Positions 19,324-27,383 of a stretch of DNA of 64,000 nt are shown here, in pieces. Origin of the DNA: Saprospiraceae bacterium (GTDB taxonomy: Bacteria > Bacteroidota > Bacteroidia > Chitinophagales > Saprospiraceae); the NCBI GenBank assembly GCA_016715965.1, contig JADJXG010000001.1, positions 443,501-507,500 on the forward strand, read 5' to 3'. A program made the position numbers and the translations under genes. Below the pieces are notes generated by a model that did not search any database, had not been told where the DNA came from, and saw nothing but the letters and a program-made list of their open reading frames with translations. Numbering within the stretch: position 1 is the stretch's first letter; each line of letters begins with the position of its first letter.

Positions 19324-20931
19324 ATGAGTGTTCACAAAACCGACGTACTGATCATTGGCACAGGGATTGCAGGTTTATCCACCGCCATTCAAACTGCAAT
19401 TCGAAGACCCGAATTGAGCATTGTTTTGGTGTCCAAGTCCAATAAAGAAGAAACCAACACCCGATATGCCCAGGGTGGTATTGCAGCTGTTTGGGATTTG
19501 TCAGAAGATGATGCTTCTAAACATATTGCTGATACCAAAGATGCCGGAGACGATCTATGCAATCCTGAGGTAGTCAACATTGTCGTGAACGAAGGCCCAG
19601 AACGGGTGAAGGAGTTGATCGAATGGGGTACACGGTTTGATAAGAATAAAATGGACCACTACGATCTGGCCATGGAGGGTGGCCATTCTGAAAAAAGAAT
19701 TCTCCATTTCAGAGATCTGACCGGCGCAGAAATTGAACGGGCATTGCTTGAAAAATGTCTTGAGTTTTCGAACATCAAAATCCTGGAACATTATTATGCC
19801 ATCGATGTCATCACCCAGCACCATTTGGGATATACGGTGACCAGGGTCATGAAAGACATCCAGTGCTACGGAGTGTATTTGCTCAACCTTCAGAATCTGA
19901 GGGTAGAAACCCATTTGGCCCGATTAATTGTACTCGCCACCGGGGGCGCTGGACAAATTTACAAGGCCACGACCAACCCCACGATTTCTACAGGGGATGG
20001 TATCGCCATGATGTACCGTGCCAAAGGACATGTAGAAAATATGGAGTTTGTCCAGTTTCATCCCACTTCACTATTTAACCCAAAAGGAGAAAATCCATCC
20101 TTTTTAATTTCCGAAGCCGTGAGGGGTTTTGGAGGAATTCTAAAAACAAGGGATGGACAGGAATTTATGCACAAATACGACCATCGATTGTCGTTGGCGC
20201 CAAGAGACATTGTCGCAAGGGCCATCGATTCTGAAATGAAAGCCCGAGGCGAAGACTACGTCTGTCTGGATTGCAGACATTTGGACAAGAACGCTTTTAT
20301 TGAGCATTTTCCTACCATTTACAACAAATGTGTTTCCATTGGGATTGATCCATTGGAGGAGATGATTCCTGTGGTGCCTGCCTGCCATTATTTTTGCGGA
20401 GGCATCATGGTAGATCCGAATGGACACACCAATATTCAAAATCTTTATGCCTGCGGGGAGAGCACTTCTACCGGCTTGCATGGCGCCAATAGGCTGGCAT
20501 CCAATTCACTGCTGGAAGGTGCTGTTTTTGCACATCGCATTGCAAAAGACATAGCAGAAAATATAGATCAGGTACAACTCAAAACAGGAATTCCGGAATG
20601 GGATGCAGGCGGAACGACAGATCCAAAAGAAATGGTCTTAATCACCCAAAGTATAAAGGAACTTAAAGAAATCATGTCCTATTATGTCGGAATCGTTCGC
20701 TCCAATGTGAGACTCAAGAGGGCGCTGGATCGATTGCATTTGCTGTACCAGGAAACTGAAGAATTGTATCACAATACGACGCTTTCACCTCAATTGTGCG
20801 AACTGAGAAATCTAATCACAAATGGATATTTGGTGGCAAGAAGCGCTTCGATAAGGAAGGAAAGTCGCGGCTTGCATTTTACCACCGATTATCCGGAAAA
20901 ACATCCTTTTACACAAGATACTTTACTGTAA
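19324..20931 (+). CDS. nadB: L-aspartate oxidase
   Basis: Flavoenzyme (535 aa) that oxidises L-aspartate to iminoaspartate, the first step of de novo NAD synthesis. The N-terminus IIGTGIAGLSTA is the FAD dinucleotide motif; NTRYAQGGIAAV, FVQFHPTSL, LAPRDIVARAID (catalytic Arg) and ESTSTGLHGANRLASNSLLEGAVFAHR are family hallmarks that separate it well from fumarate reductase/succinate dehydrogenase subunits. The ATG at 19324 was preferred over an in-frame start at 19225, which lies inside the divergent glycosyltransferase gene. nadA and nadC are not nearby in this window. Convergent with recX. Confidence 0.95.
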   Translation: MSVHKTDVLIIGTGIAGLSTAIQTAIRRPELSIVLVSKSNKEETNTRYAQGGIAAVWDLSEDDASKHIADTKDAGDDLCNPEVVNIVVNEGPERVKELIEWGTRFDKNKMDHYDLAMEGGHSEKRILHFRDLTGAEIERALLEKCLEFSNIKILEHYYAIDVITQHHLGYTVTRVMKDIQCYGVYLLNLQNLRVETHLARLIVLATGGAGQIYKATTNPTISTGDGIAMMYRAKGHVENMEFVQFHPTSLFNPKGENPSFLISEAVRGFGGILKTRDGQEFMHKYDHRLSLAPRDIVARAIDSEMKARGEDYVCLDCRHLDKNAFIEHFPTIYNKCVSIGIDPLEEMIPVVPACHYFCGGIMVDPNGHTNIQNLYACGESTSTGLHGANRLASNSLLEGAVFAHRIAKDIAENIDQVQLKTGIPEWDAGGTTDPKEMVLITQSIKELKEIMSYYVGIVRSNVRLKRALDRLHLLYQETEELYHNTTLSPQLCELRNLITNGYLVARSASIRKESRGLHFTTDYPEKHPFTQDTLL

Positions 20932-20995
20932 ACGGGCTTGAGGTTAAATGCACCTTTATTGCAATGAGCATTTCACTTTGCAAAGAAAAATCAGT

Positions 20996-21463
20996 TCATT
21001 TCGGCCACTCCAACTTTGAAATAATTTCATATTCAAATCCTTTTTGCAGCAGATACTGAACGCATTTCTGTTTCTTGATCCTTACATCGCTGTCAGTAAG
21101 ACCCTTGAATTTTTTCAAACCCAATTCTTGGCAAAGGTCCACATATTCATCTTCAGGGATTTCTTCCATTGCTTTCTCAATCAGGCCGTTATAAATATGG
21201 TATGATTTCAAAAGATTGGTTATTTTAATTCTGCCCCAATGGTTGATTCTGAATTTGCCGCGGGTCAGGTTTTTTGCAAATCGCTCCTCATTGATCCAAT
21301 CGTTATGAATAAATTCAAGCATCAGCTCATCCTGCCATTCTTTGGGAATTTTTAACTCCCACATTTTTTGTTCAAACTCCTTCTGACACCGATCGCGGTA
21401 TTGACAAAATTTGAGAAGCTTTTCCCTGAAAACATCCTTTCCAGAAAACATTTCCGATTTCAT
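20996..21463 (-). CDS. recX: Regulatory protein RecX
   Basis: Small (155 aa) modulator of RecA filaments. The helical repeat pattern is visible: LLKFCQYRDRCQKEFEQKMWELKIPKEWQDELMLEFIHNDWINEERFAKNL followed by GKFRINHWGRIKI, the 'F-x-x-x-K-x-N-x-W-G-x-x-K-I' core typical of Bacteroidota RecX. The start codon overlaps the stop of the upstream HAD gene by 4 bp (ATGA arrangement), so the two are cotranslated. The 3' end is convergent with nadB. recA is not in the window. Confidence 0.88.
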   Translation of the reverse strand: MKSEMFSGKDVFREKLLKFCQYRDRCQKEFEQKMWELKIPKEWQDELMLEFIHNDWINEERFAKNLTRGKFRINHWGRIKITNLLKSYHIYNGLIEKAMEEIPEDEYVDLCQELGLKKFKGLTDSDVRIKKQKCVQYLLQKGFEYEIISKLEWPK

Positions 21464-22083
21464 GGCTCCATCAGGTATTTTTCGATCGCTTCAGAAATGT
21501 CCGCTTTGGAATCATGGGTGATTACTTTGAAACCCTTGCTTTTTGCGGCCAAGGTATTTTCTTCTTTGTCATCAATAAAAAGACAATCTTCAGCAGAAAA
21601 AGGTATCATACTCAGTACCTGCTCATAGATTCTCAATTCAGGCTTTCTCATGCGCAACTCGTGAGAGAAAAACAACTGTTGAAAACAGGATACAAAACGT
21701 TGGTATTGATTTGTACGGTGCATCATGCTCTGCACCTTCCGCAGATGGGTGATATTGGTGTTGCTCAAAAGGTACAATGGATATTGATCGGAAAGTTTCT
21801 CCAGAAATTGAAGTCGCTGCTCCGGTAAATCTAAAAGCATTGCATTCCAGTGACGAACATAGATATCTCCATCCAGGACCATTTTGGATCTTCTTTGTAG
21901 TCTATTGAAGAATGCATCCTCCGAAATTTCACCTCGTTCAAATGGGTAGAAAACCTGTTGCCAAACATCCTCAATCCTTGCAGGATCTAATATTTCCTGG
22001 TAAGCGGACCATGTTTTTTCTTCATCCAAATTGAGCAATACGCCCCCAAAGTCAAAAATAATACATTTAATTTCTGTTTCCAT
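21460..22083 (-). CDS. HAD-superfamily phosphatase, subfamily IA (YihX-like)
   Basis: A 207-aa HAD hydrolase. Motif I is IIFDFGGVLLNLD with the nucleophile Asp; the second Asp of the classical DxD is Gly, as usual for the IA-v3/YihX group. Motif II is LLSNTN, motif III the Lys of RMRKPELRIYE, and motif IV LFIDDKEENTLAAKSKGF. Likely acts on a sugar phosphate or nucleotide; no specificity can be read. Start at 22083 taken because the longer frame to 22152 has an unlikely Cys-rich leader. A perfect TATCTTTG (-7 type element on this strand) lies only 5 bp before the ATG. Cotranslated with recX downstream. Confidence 0.87.
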   Translation of the reverse strand: METEIKCIIFDFGGVLLNLDEEKTWSAYQEILDPARIEDVWQQVFYPFERGEISEDAFFNRLQRRSKMVLDGDIYVRHWNAMLLDLPEQRLQFLEKLSDQYPLYLLSNTNITHLRKVQSMMHRTNQYQRFVSCFQQLFFSHELRMRKPELRIYEQVLSMIPFSAEDCLFIDDKEENTLAAKSKGFKVITHDSKADISEAIEKYLMEP

Positions 22084-22088
22084 TGGCG

Positions 22089-22096
22089 CAAAGATA
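22089..22096 (-). promoter_or_regulatory. -7 type promoter element TATCTTTG before the HAD-recX pair
   Basis: Read on the minus strand the bases are TATCTTTG, an exact fit to the Bacteroidota TAnnTTTG -7 element. It ends 5 bp from the start codon at 22083, so the transcript would be leaderless or nearly so. I could not find a good -33 TTG at the normal spacing. Confidence 0.35.
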
Positions 22097-22216
22097 CGAT
22101 TATTGAGTTTACAGCCTCCTAGCTCTTGCCCACAACAACATACTCCCACCAAAGTGGATGGATGAGAAGAGTGTTGAATAATGAAACAACAATAAATAGA
22201 ACAGAAAAGAGAATCT

Positions 22217-22801
22217 ATGGTATATTTGCTACTTAACCAATTTATAATTCAAGTGCACCAATTGTTTGCTCGTATTTTAAGAAAATTGACATGCTTTATG
22301 ACATATTTCTGCTTACTCGGGTGGATTCCATTTTTTGGATGTTGTCAAATTGAAAAAACTGACTCAAGACTTCCAAATTCCGTTGGCGATATCCTCTTTG
22401 ACAGTTTGCTGGATAATAAGGAATTCTTCCTATGCAACGAGAAAGATATCATGCAATATCACAACAACGAAAAAGGATTGGAATACAAAGATGAAAAATG
22501 GGCCATCCTTCAGGAATTTGAGAAAAAATATCACCATGAAATTGATAGCAGTCAAAATGGATTGATTCGGGTGCGATTTGTAGTCAATTGCAAAGGGCAG
22601 ACGGATCGCTTTAGAATCATTGGTATGGATGAATACTATCAAGCTAAAACTTTTAATACACAAATTACAAATCAATTATTGGATATTTGCAAGAATCTGG
22701 ATGGTTGGCTACCAAAAAAATTGGAAGACGTGGAGATGGATTACTACCAATACCTGATATTTAAAATTGTAAATGGACAGCTCACCGAAATAATGCCCTG
22801 A
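22217..22801 (+). CDS. Hypothetical exported protein, possible degenerate TonB C-terminal-like fold
   Basis: A 194-aa protein I do not recognise with certainty. Residues about 16-45 contain basic residues followed by a hydrophobic run (MTYFCLLGWIPFFGCC), so it is probably exported; the Cys pair could be a lipoprotein site. The C-terminal half has GLIRVRFVVNCKGQTDRFRIIGMDEYY ... LDICKNLDGWLPKK ... YYQYLIFKIVNGQL, which resembles the strand-helix-strand of TonB C-terminal domains but lacks their W-x-P-x-x-x-x-G core. Start uncertain: ATG at 22217 or ATG at 22298; a TATATTTG element at 22221-22228 inside the first codons argues for the later one. Followed after 1 bp by a TPR protein gene, probably one operon. 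Confidence 0.6.
   Translation: MVYLLLNQFIIQVHQLFARILRKLTCFMTYFCLLGWIPFFGCCQIEKTDSRLPNSVGDILFDSLLDNKEFFLCNEKDIMQYHNNEKGLEYKDEKWAILQEFEKKYHHEIDSSQNGLIRVRFVVNCKGQTDRFRIIGMDEYYQAKTFNTQITNQLLDICKNLDGWLPKKLEDVEMDYYQYLIFKIVNGQLTEIMP
22221..22228 (+). promoter_or_regulatory. -7 type promoter element TATATTTG
   Basis: Exact match to TAnnTTTG on the plus strand, overlapping the first codons of the longest reading of the next gene. If used, translation would start at the ATG at 22298. No convincing -33 element is seen. Confidence 0.25.
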
Positions 22802-22802
22802 C

Positions 22803-23600
22803 ATGAGATGGATTGGTTTTATATTTATCTTACCTACTCTACTTTCAAGCCAGTCTCCAAACTGCAACGTATATCTATACAACAAAGATACAGCACAGTA
22901 CAAAGCCTGCAAAATGGTGGAGTCCGTTCCGTTCTATCAATACTCAAGATCCTATCAAGAGCGGTTTGACAGTGCGCTTATAATATGTCCTTACTTCGCT
23001 TATGCTTACTCTGCAAAATCAACGGCCTATTTAAAAAGCGGAGATTTTATAAACTGGAAATTTCTGATTGACAAAGCAGTCCAATTTGACAGTATTTATC
23101 TGGACTATAGAGCGTGGTGCAGATATCAGTTTTTTAGAGATTACAAAGGTGCCATTCAGGACATCGAGATACTGGAAAAAAGGTCGAAATCAAAAGAAAT
23201 TGGCTATTCCGCCGGGGGAGAATATCACCTTCTTGTTGCAAAGGCAATGTGTTATAGCGCCTTGAATCAAAAGCACAAAGCCATTGAAATACTTGAAGAT
23301 TTGCTTTCGGATACGAATTATCTGGTGGGTCAATATGATTACTATCAGCTTGCAGTGAGCTATTTTCAAATAAATGACTACGAGAAGGCGTGGCATTATT
23401 GTGTGGAACAAAATAAAGTGTACGAGTTGGCTGAAAGTAAATATTATATGGCCAAAATTTCCAAACTAAAAGGTAAGCAGTTGGAATATTCAAATCTAAA
23501 AGCAGAAGCAATCAGATTGTATCAAAAAGAAAGCTACCTTTTTGATCCTTACACCGAACATTTCAACAAAGTATATTATAAAACGATTCTAAATCTATGA
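22803..23600 (+). CDS. Exported tetratricopeptide-repeat protein (hypothetical)
   Basis: A 265-aa protein with a short N-terminal signal (MRWIGFIFILPTLLSSQ) followed by helix pairs that read as TPR units: FDSALIICPYFAYAYSAKSTAYLKSGDF, WKFLIDKAVQFDSIYLDYRAWCRY, YKGAIQDIEIL, and HLLVAKAMCYSALNQKHKAIEILEDLL, QLAVSYFQINDYEKAWHYC. This is a protein-interaction scaffold, periplasmic or surface, without a catalytic motif. It follows the previous gene by 1 bp. Function unknown. Confidence 0.72.
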   Translation: MRWIGFIFILPTLLSSQSPNCNVYLYNKDTAQYKACKMVESVPFYQYSRSYQERFDSALIICPYFAYAYSAKSTAYLKSGDFINWKFLIDKAVQFDSIYLDYRAWCRYQFFRDYKGAIQDIEILEKRSKSKEIGYSAGGEYHLLVAKAMCYSALNQKHKAIEILEDLLSDTNYLVGQYDYYQLAVSYFQINDYEKAWHYCVEQNKVYELAESKYYMAKISKLKGKQLEYSNLKAEAIRLYQKESYLFDPYTEHFNKVYYKTILNL

Positions 23601-23634
23601 CAGCATAAAATGAAAATATAAAAATAATTGAACA

Positions 23635-23982
23635 ATGAGCAAGATTCATTTAATGGAAAATTATGGGACTTTGTCAGAAACGATCAATGCCCTACAAAAA
23701 ATCGGATACACCATGGATTTTAACATCCGGGAAGCTTGCCTTGTCTGTCAACAAGCAGGAATTGAAATGTCTGCAGAGGAATTTAAAATTGACAAAGTGT
23801 ATCGTTTTGAGGGATCCTCCAATCCAGATGATCAATCGATCCTTTATGCGATCTCTTCCGAAAAATATCAAATAAAAGGTGTTCTGGTCAATGGATATGG
23901 CATATCGGCAGAAGATTTTCCCTCAGAATTGGTGCGCAAACTGAATACTCACGCCAATCAGGAGAGCAGACAGGATGAATAA
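23635..23982 (+). CDS. Small conserved protein of the type often annotated 'phosphoribosylpyrophosphate synthetase'
   Basis: A 115-aa protein belonging to a small family frequent in Bacteroidota. Conserved parts seen: ENYGTLSETINALQKIGYTMDFN, CLVCQQAGIEMSAEEFKIDKVYRFEG, SNPDDQSILYAISS and KGVLVNGYGI. Members are often labelled 'phosphoribosylpyrophosphate synthetase' in databases, but the length is about a third of a real PRPP synthetase and no PRPP-binding loop is present, so I regard that label as misleading. Its stop overlaps the start of the next gene by 8 bp. Confidence 0.75.
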   Translation: MSKIHLMENYGTLSETINALQKIGYTMDFNIREACLVCQQAGIEMSAEEFKIDKVYRFEGSSNPDDQSILYAISSEKYQIKGVLVNGYGISAEDFPSELVRKLNTHANQESRQDE

Positions 23983-24289
23983 AATAAGCTCCTTATTCTT
24001 GATACTTCTTGGAATCAGGATAATTTCCCACTCCATGGATGCTCATCCGGGGATAGGCCTGGTCATCGATCGCGCCGGAAATATCTATTACACCGATTTG
24101 AAAAATATTTGGAAACAATCTCCGGATGGTCGAAAACGGATTGTAGTAGAAGGAGTTCATTCTCACGAACTGTATATGGATTCAGAGGATCAATTGTATG
24201 GAGAACATTTGTGGTATAAACCAGAAGAAGATCAATTTTACCAATACCATTGGTGTCTTCAAAACAATGGAAAACTGACCCTATTATAG
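23975..24289 (+). CDS. N-terminal half of a propeller protein interrupted by an in-frame amber codon
   Basis: 104 codons, with a signal peptide (MNKISSLFLILLGIRIISHS) and then repeat units GLVIDRAGNIYYTDLKNIWKQSPDGRK and HELYMDSEDQLYGEHLWYK, as in NHL/SMP-30-like beta-propellers. It ends at TAG 24287-24289 right after KLTLL. The next 218 codons in the same frame (24290-24943) continue the same repeat pattern without a gap, so this is most likely one gene with a nonsense mutation or a sequencing error. Overlaps the preceding gene by 8 bp. Confidence 0.6.
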   Translation: MNKISSLFLILLGIRIISHSMDAHPGIGLVIDRAGNIYYTDLKNIWKQSPDGRKRIVVEGVHSHELYMDSEDQLYGEHLWYKPEEDQFYQYHWCLQNNGKLTLL

Positions 24290-24295
24290 GATACA

Positions 24296-24943
24296 TTGGA
24301 AGCATATACTCGTCCCAAATCATTTTCATTTACAAGAGATAAAGAAGGGCGGATGTATTGGTATGAAGCAAGTGTTGAAAAAGACAGCGTTTACTTTATA
24401 CGGAAAGATACATCAGGTCAAACAATGACTTTTGCCTCGGGTCAATTCAGAGACATCCGGTGGATGTTTTGCCACCCTATGGGATCTGTGCATTTTCTGG
24501 ATGGAAATGATTTATACAAGATTGAACCTGATGGACAATTCACCCTCCTTGCGAAAGAACTTTGTATGCACAAACAATGTCCCGACACAAGCGACAAAAA
24601 GCACAGTGTATTTGGGATATGGTGGGATGATCAAAACAATATCTACGCTGCAATCTATGAGGACCGCTGCATTCTACAAATTACTCCAAACGGAGAATTC
24701 CATCCAATCTACCAATCAACGGATGGGTTCCCGATCAATGGCTTATTCGATCACCAAAAACAATTGTGGATTTTGGAAAATGAAGAGATTCGGAAAATTG
24801 ATTTTAAAATTCCATCTTCAGGACCTGATATTGTTCGCAAATATGATACTTCATATCTATTATTGATTGGGGCTGTTGTCCTACTCGGTATTACTGGATG
24901 GCTTATTCAATATTTTTTCCATCAAAGAAAATCCACCCATTAA
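24296..24943 (+). CDS. C-terminal half of the amber-interrupted propeller protein, with membrane anchor
   Basis: In the same frame as the upstream half; the coordinates start at a TTG that is probably not a true initiator. Contains further propeller blades: FSFTRDKEGRMYWYE, HFLDGNDLYKIEPDGQFTLL, VFGIWWDDQNNIYAAIYEDRCILQITPNGEF, NGLFDHQKQLWILENEEIRKID. It ends with a hydrophobic helix (YLLLIGAVVLLGITGWLIQYFF) and basic residues, so the propeller would be anchored in the inner membrane facing the periplasm. Alone this half has no signal peptide, so it can hardly function by itself. Possibly a pseudogene. Confidence 0.6.
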   Translation: MEAYTRPKSFSFTRDKEGRMYWYEASVEKDSVYFIRKDTSGQTMTFASGQFRDIRWMFCHPMGSVHFLDGNDLYKIEPDGQFTLLAKELCMHKQCPDTSDKKHSVFGIWWDDQNNIYAAIYEDRCILQITPNGEFHPIYQSTDGFPINGLFDHQKQLWILENEEIRKIDFKIPSSGPDIVRKYDTSYLLLIGAVVLLGITGWLIQYFFHQRKSTH

Positions 24944-25076
24944 AACCAATGAAATTTTCCATTTGAAAATTCTAAAATAACAAACCAAGTCTCGGGTCAT
25001 CTTGTTTGCAAGAAGTAATTCTTACCATTTGGCCAAATTCCATAACTTTTAAACGAACCAGCGATTGTATTAAAAT

Positions 25077-25661
25077 ATGAAAAAACCGAAATTCATTCTG
25101 CACAATACAAAAATGGTGAAACTGAAAACCCTTTTTCTTTTTCCATTTTTGGTTGTTTGCCTTGGGTCGACACTGGAGGCTCAAACGATCCCATCCGCTC
25201 AATTTATTGGAATCAATCCAAGTGTGACGTTAGAACCCTTTTATGAAAAAGGAGAGCTTGATGTAAATATAGCTCCTTTTGTTTATCAGCGAAGTCTTGG
25301 TGCCAGAATGGACTTGCGTATGGGTGCTTTGGTCAATCTTGGTATCCGAAAAAAAGGCAATGGCATTAGTCATTTTGGCGTTGAAACTGCGCTGCCATGG
25401 TTCCTCAAAAAGAAATCAGACAAAGCTCAAAATTCGATGGGTTTCTATCTGGCGCCGATCGTCAGCCTTTCCAGAAATCTCATGGAAGAGCACAATAATC
25501 TTGGCTTCTGGGTGGAACCTGGATATCATTTGTTGTTTGAATCAGGGTTTGCCATTTCATTTGGAATTCAGACAGGAGGCACCTACTTTGTGTTTGACAC
25601 TGGTCAAAAAGAATGGAAAAGTCATTTTGGGATCAAGGTCATACTTGGACTTTGGTTATAG
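25077..25661 (+). CDS. Hypothetical exported protein, outer-membrane beta-barrel-like
   Basis: A 194-aa protein with a signal peptide (KLKTLFLFPFLVVCLGSTLEA then QTIPSAQF) and alternating hydrophobic/polar strands rich in Gly and aromatic residues (LGARMDLRMGALVNLGI, MGFYLAPIVSLS, LGFWVEPGYHLLFESGFAISFGIQTGGTYFVF) ending in a hydrophobic strand IKVILGLWL. This pattern suggests a small outer-membrane barrel. The start may be ATG 25077 or ATG 25113. No family recognised. The GNAT gene follows 29 bp downstream. Confidence 0.62.
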   Translation: MKKPKFILHNTKMVKLKTLFLFPFLVVCLGSTLEAQTIPSAQFIGINPSVTLEPFYEKGELDVNIAPFVYQRSLGARMDLRMGALVNLGIRKKGNGISHFGVETALPWFLKKKSDKAQNSMGFYLAPIVSLSRNLMEEHNNLGFWVEPGYHLLFESGFAISFGIQTGGTYFVFDTGQKEWKSHFGIKVILGLWL

Positions 25662-25690
25662 AGCTTTGTCCTCAATAAAATTACCATCTC

Positions 25691-26221
25691 ATGATTTACG
25701 GCACTAGAATCTCATTAAAACCTGCAACGAGAAAAGATAAATCAAAAATATATGAATGGCTGGTATACTCCAATCTATCAAAAGAAATGTTTGGACCTCC
25801 CAAATACCCAGATTGCCCTGCTCCAAGTTGGGAAGAGTTTGATGAAGATTATCTGGATCATTATTTTGATGACTCCAAACCTACAGAAGGCCGATGTTAT
25901 ATCATTCTGCGGGATGATCTGGAAATTGGTCAAATAAACTACAACCATATTGATCCGGAGAGCCGGACCACCGAACTGGACGTATGGCTTTCTGATAAAA
26001 AGTACACTGGTAAGGCTTATGGGGTTGAAGCCATAGGGCTACTTTGTGATTATTTATTCCGCTCATTTGGATGCCAAATATTCTATCTTGCTCCATCACA
26101 AAGGAATGCCAAGGCCATAAGAGCCTACCAAAAAGCTGGTTTCGAACCAATGCAGAAACAACCGGATCATTTTATTCCTGACTATTCTGATTCGATCCTT
26201 CTGCAAAAAAAAATAAAATAA
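25691..26221 (+). CDS. GNAT-family N-acetyltransferase (RimJ/RimL-like)
   Basis: A 176-aa acetyltransferase. It begins IYGTRISLKPATRKD as in RimL-type enzymes; the acetyl-CoA binding segment is VWLSDKKYTGKAYGVEAIGLLCDYLF, a variant of the R/Q-x-x-G-x-G/A loop, followed by IFYLAPSQRNAKAIRAYQKAGFEP, the classic 'N-x-x-x-x-x-x-Y-x-K-x-G-F' end. Substrate unknown; the family acylates protein N-termini, aminoglycosides or small amines. Probably monocistronic or cotranscribed with the upstream exported protein. Confidence 0.87.
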   Translation: MIYGTRISLKPATRKDKSKIYEWLVYSNLSKEMFGPPKYPDCPAPSWEEFDEDYLDHYFDDSKPTEGRCYIILRDDLEIGQINYNHIDPESRTTELDVWLSDKKYTGKAYGVEAIGLLCDYLFRSFGCQIFYLAPSQRNAKAIRAYQKAGFEPMQKQPDHFIPDYSDSILLQKKIK

Positions 26222-26742
26222 ATCGATGAATTGGGATATGAGTTCAACATAACTTGAGATTGCCATTGTCAGCAGTAGCCTTGCAATTGGGTGCATTTTA
26301 CCGGGGCATTTCGAAGATCGGACTTCCTATTTACCCAAATTGGCCCAATTTATTTTTGCGCTCCTTTTCCTTCCTGGTCTAAGCTTATTTTTAAACAGAT
26401 CAGCGGCTTAGACCGTATATACCATACCCTTGAGCACAGTTCTCTCTATGCACAAAATCCTTCATTCAAGAAACAATATCAATGAATGGACAGGACAACC
26501 TGAGGACAAGTACTGCGCATCCAGAAAATAGGATGAGAACATATTTGAAGAAAAAAATGGAATTTGAGCAAATATTTAGAAATTTCGGAGTTAAAACAAA
26601 AATTTTGGCCCGATCCATTGAATTTGACTTATCTTTTGGCTTTGTAAATCAGAAGCCGTTTTCCAATGGCCATCCAGCTTATGAAAAATGGTTTATCTAA
26701 GTGATTATATACCAAGTTATTCCAATCCAAATATGATAAATT
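26222..26742. other. Gene-poor interval with one perfect inverted repeat
   Basis: About 520 bp without a convincing gene; two short open frames lack recognisable sequence. It contains GGTCTAAGC at 26376-26384 paired with GCTTAGACC at 26406-26414 (9 bp perfect, 21-nt loop, no T-run). Otherwise I see nothing. Confidence 0.5.
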
Positions 26743-27114
26743 ATGAAACTAGGTGCTTTTTCAATCAGTCTTAATGTCAAAAACCTGCAGGTTTCCAAAC
26801 AGTTTTATGAGAATCTAGGATTCACAGCCATTGCAGGAAAACTTGAACAAAATTATCTTATTTTAAAAAATGGCAACGCTCTGATCGGACTATTCCATGG
26901 GATGTTTGAAGGAAATATGCTGACCTTTAATCCGGGTTGGGATGAGAGTGGCAATGCAGTGGACCCATTCGATGATGTCAGGTCAATCCAAAAAGAGTTA
27001 AAATCCAAAGGAATTATCCCTAAACCTGAAGTAGATGAGGGTACTTCCGGTCCTGGATATATTTCCCTGATTGACCCGGATGGCAATCCAATTCTAATTG
27101 ATCAGCACCGGTGA
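26743..27114 (+). CDS. VOC-superfamily (glyoxalase/dioxygenase-like) protein
   Basis: A 123-aa protein with the two beta-alpha-beta-beta-beta halves of the VOC fold: GAFSISLNVKNLQVSKQFYENLGFTAIAG ... YLILKNGNALIGLF in the first and a second half starting DVRSIQKELKSKGI and ending GPGYISLIDPDGNPILIDQ. The final D-P-D-G-N-x-I-x-x-x is the family signature, although the usual metal-ligand Glu of NxxExxQ is replaced by Asp. May be a bleomycin-resistance-like or lyase homologue; reaction unknown. Isolated gene. Confidence 0.85.
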   Translation: MKLGAFSISLNVKNLQVSKQFYENLGFTAIAGKLEQNYLILKNGNALIGLFHGMFEGNMLTFNPGWDESGNAVDPFDDVRSIQKELKSKGIIPKPEVDEGTSGPGYISLIDPDGNPILIDQHR

Positions 27115-27383
27115 TTTTTTCTCATTGATCCAATCCCTGCCCTCTATCTATTTGTTTAGCTACAAAATCTAAAAAACTTAAAATTATTAAAGCCGCTCAA
27201 CAAATTGATCGCTTTTTAGAGGCATTTGAAGCCAATCAGCCACCGCCCTCAAAACATAAGGTATTAGAATTCTGATTGGAAATATTTTTGTTTGAATCCT
27301 GATGAATTCACTATTTTTAGGCAAAATCTACAATAACCAGCTGGGTGAGTTCAATCTTTGAAAATTATATTTTTAAATTTCAG

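Noticed and set aside
24953..24971. Terminator after the propeller gene
   Set aside because: AATTTTC/GAAAATT forms a 7-bp AT-rich stem without T-run; too weak to call.
26291..26700. Two short open frames (26291-26485 and 26482-26700) between the GNAT and VOC genes
   Set aside because: No recognisable motif, composition unlike neighbouring genes, and a perfect hairpin lies inside the first; treated as non-coding.
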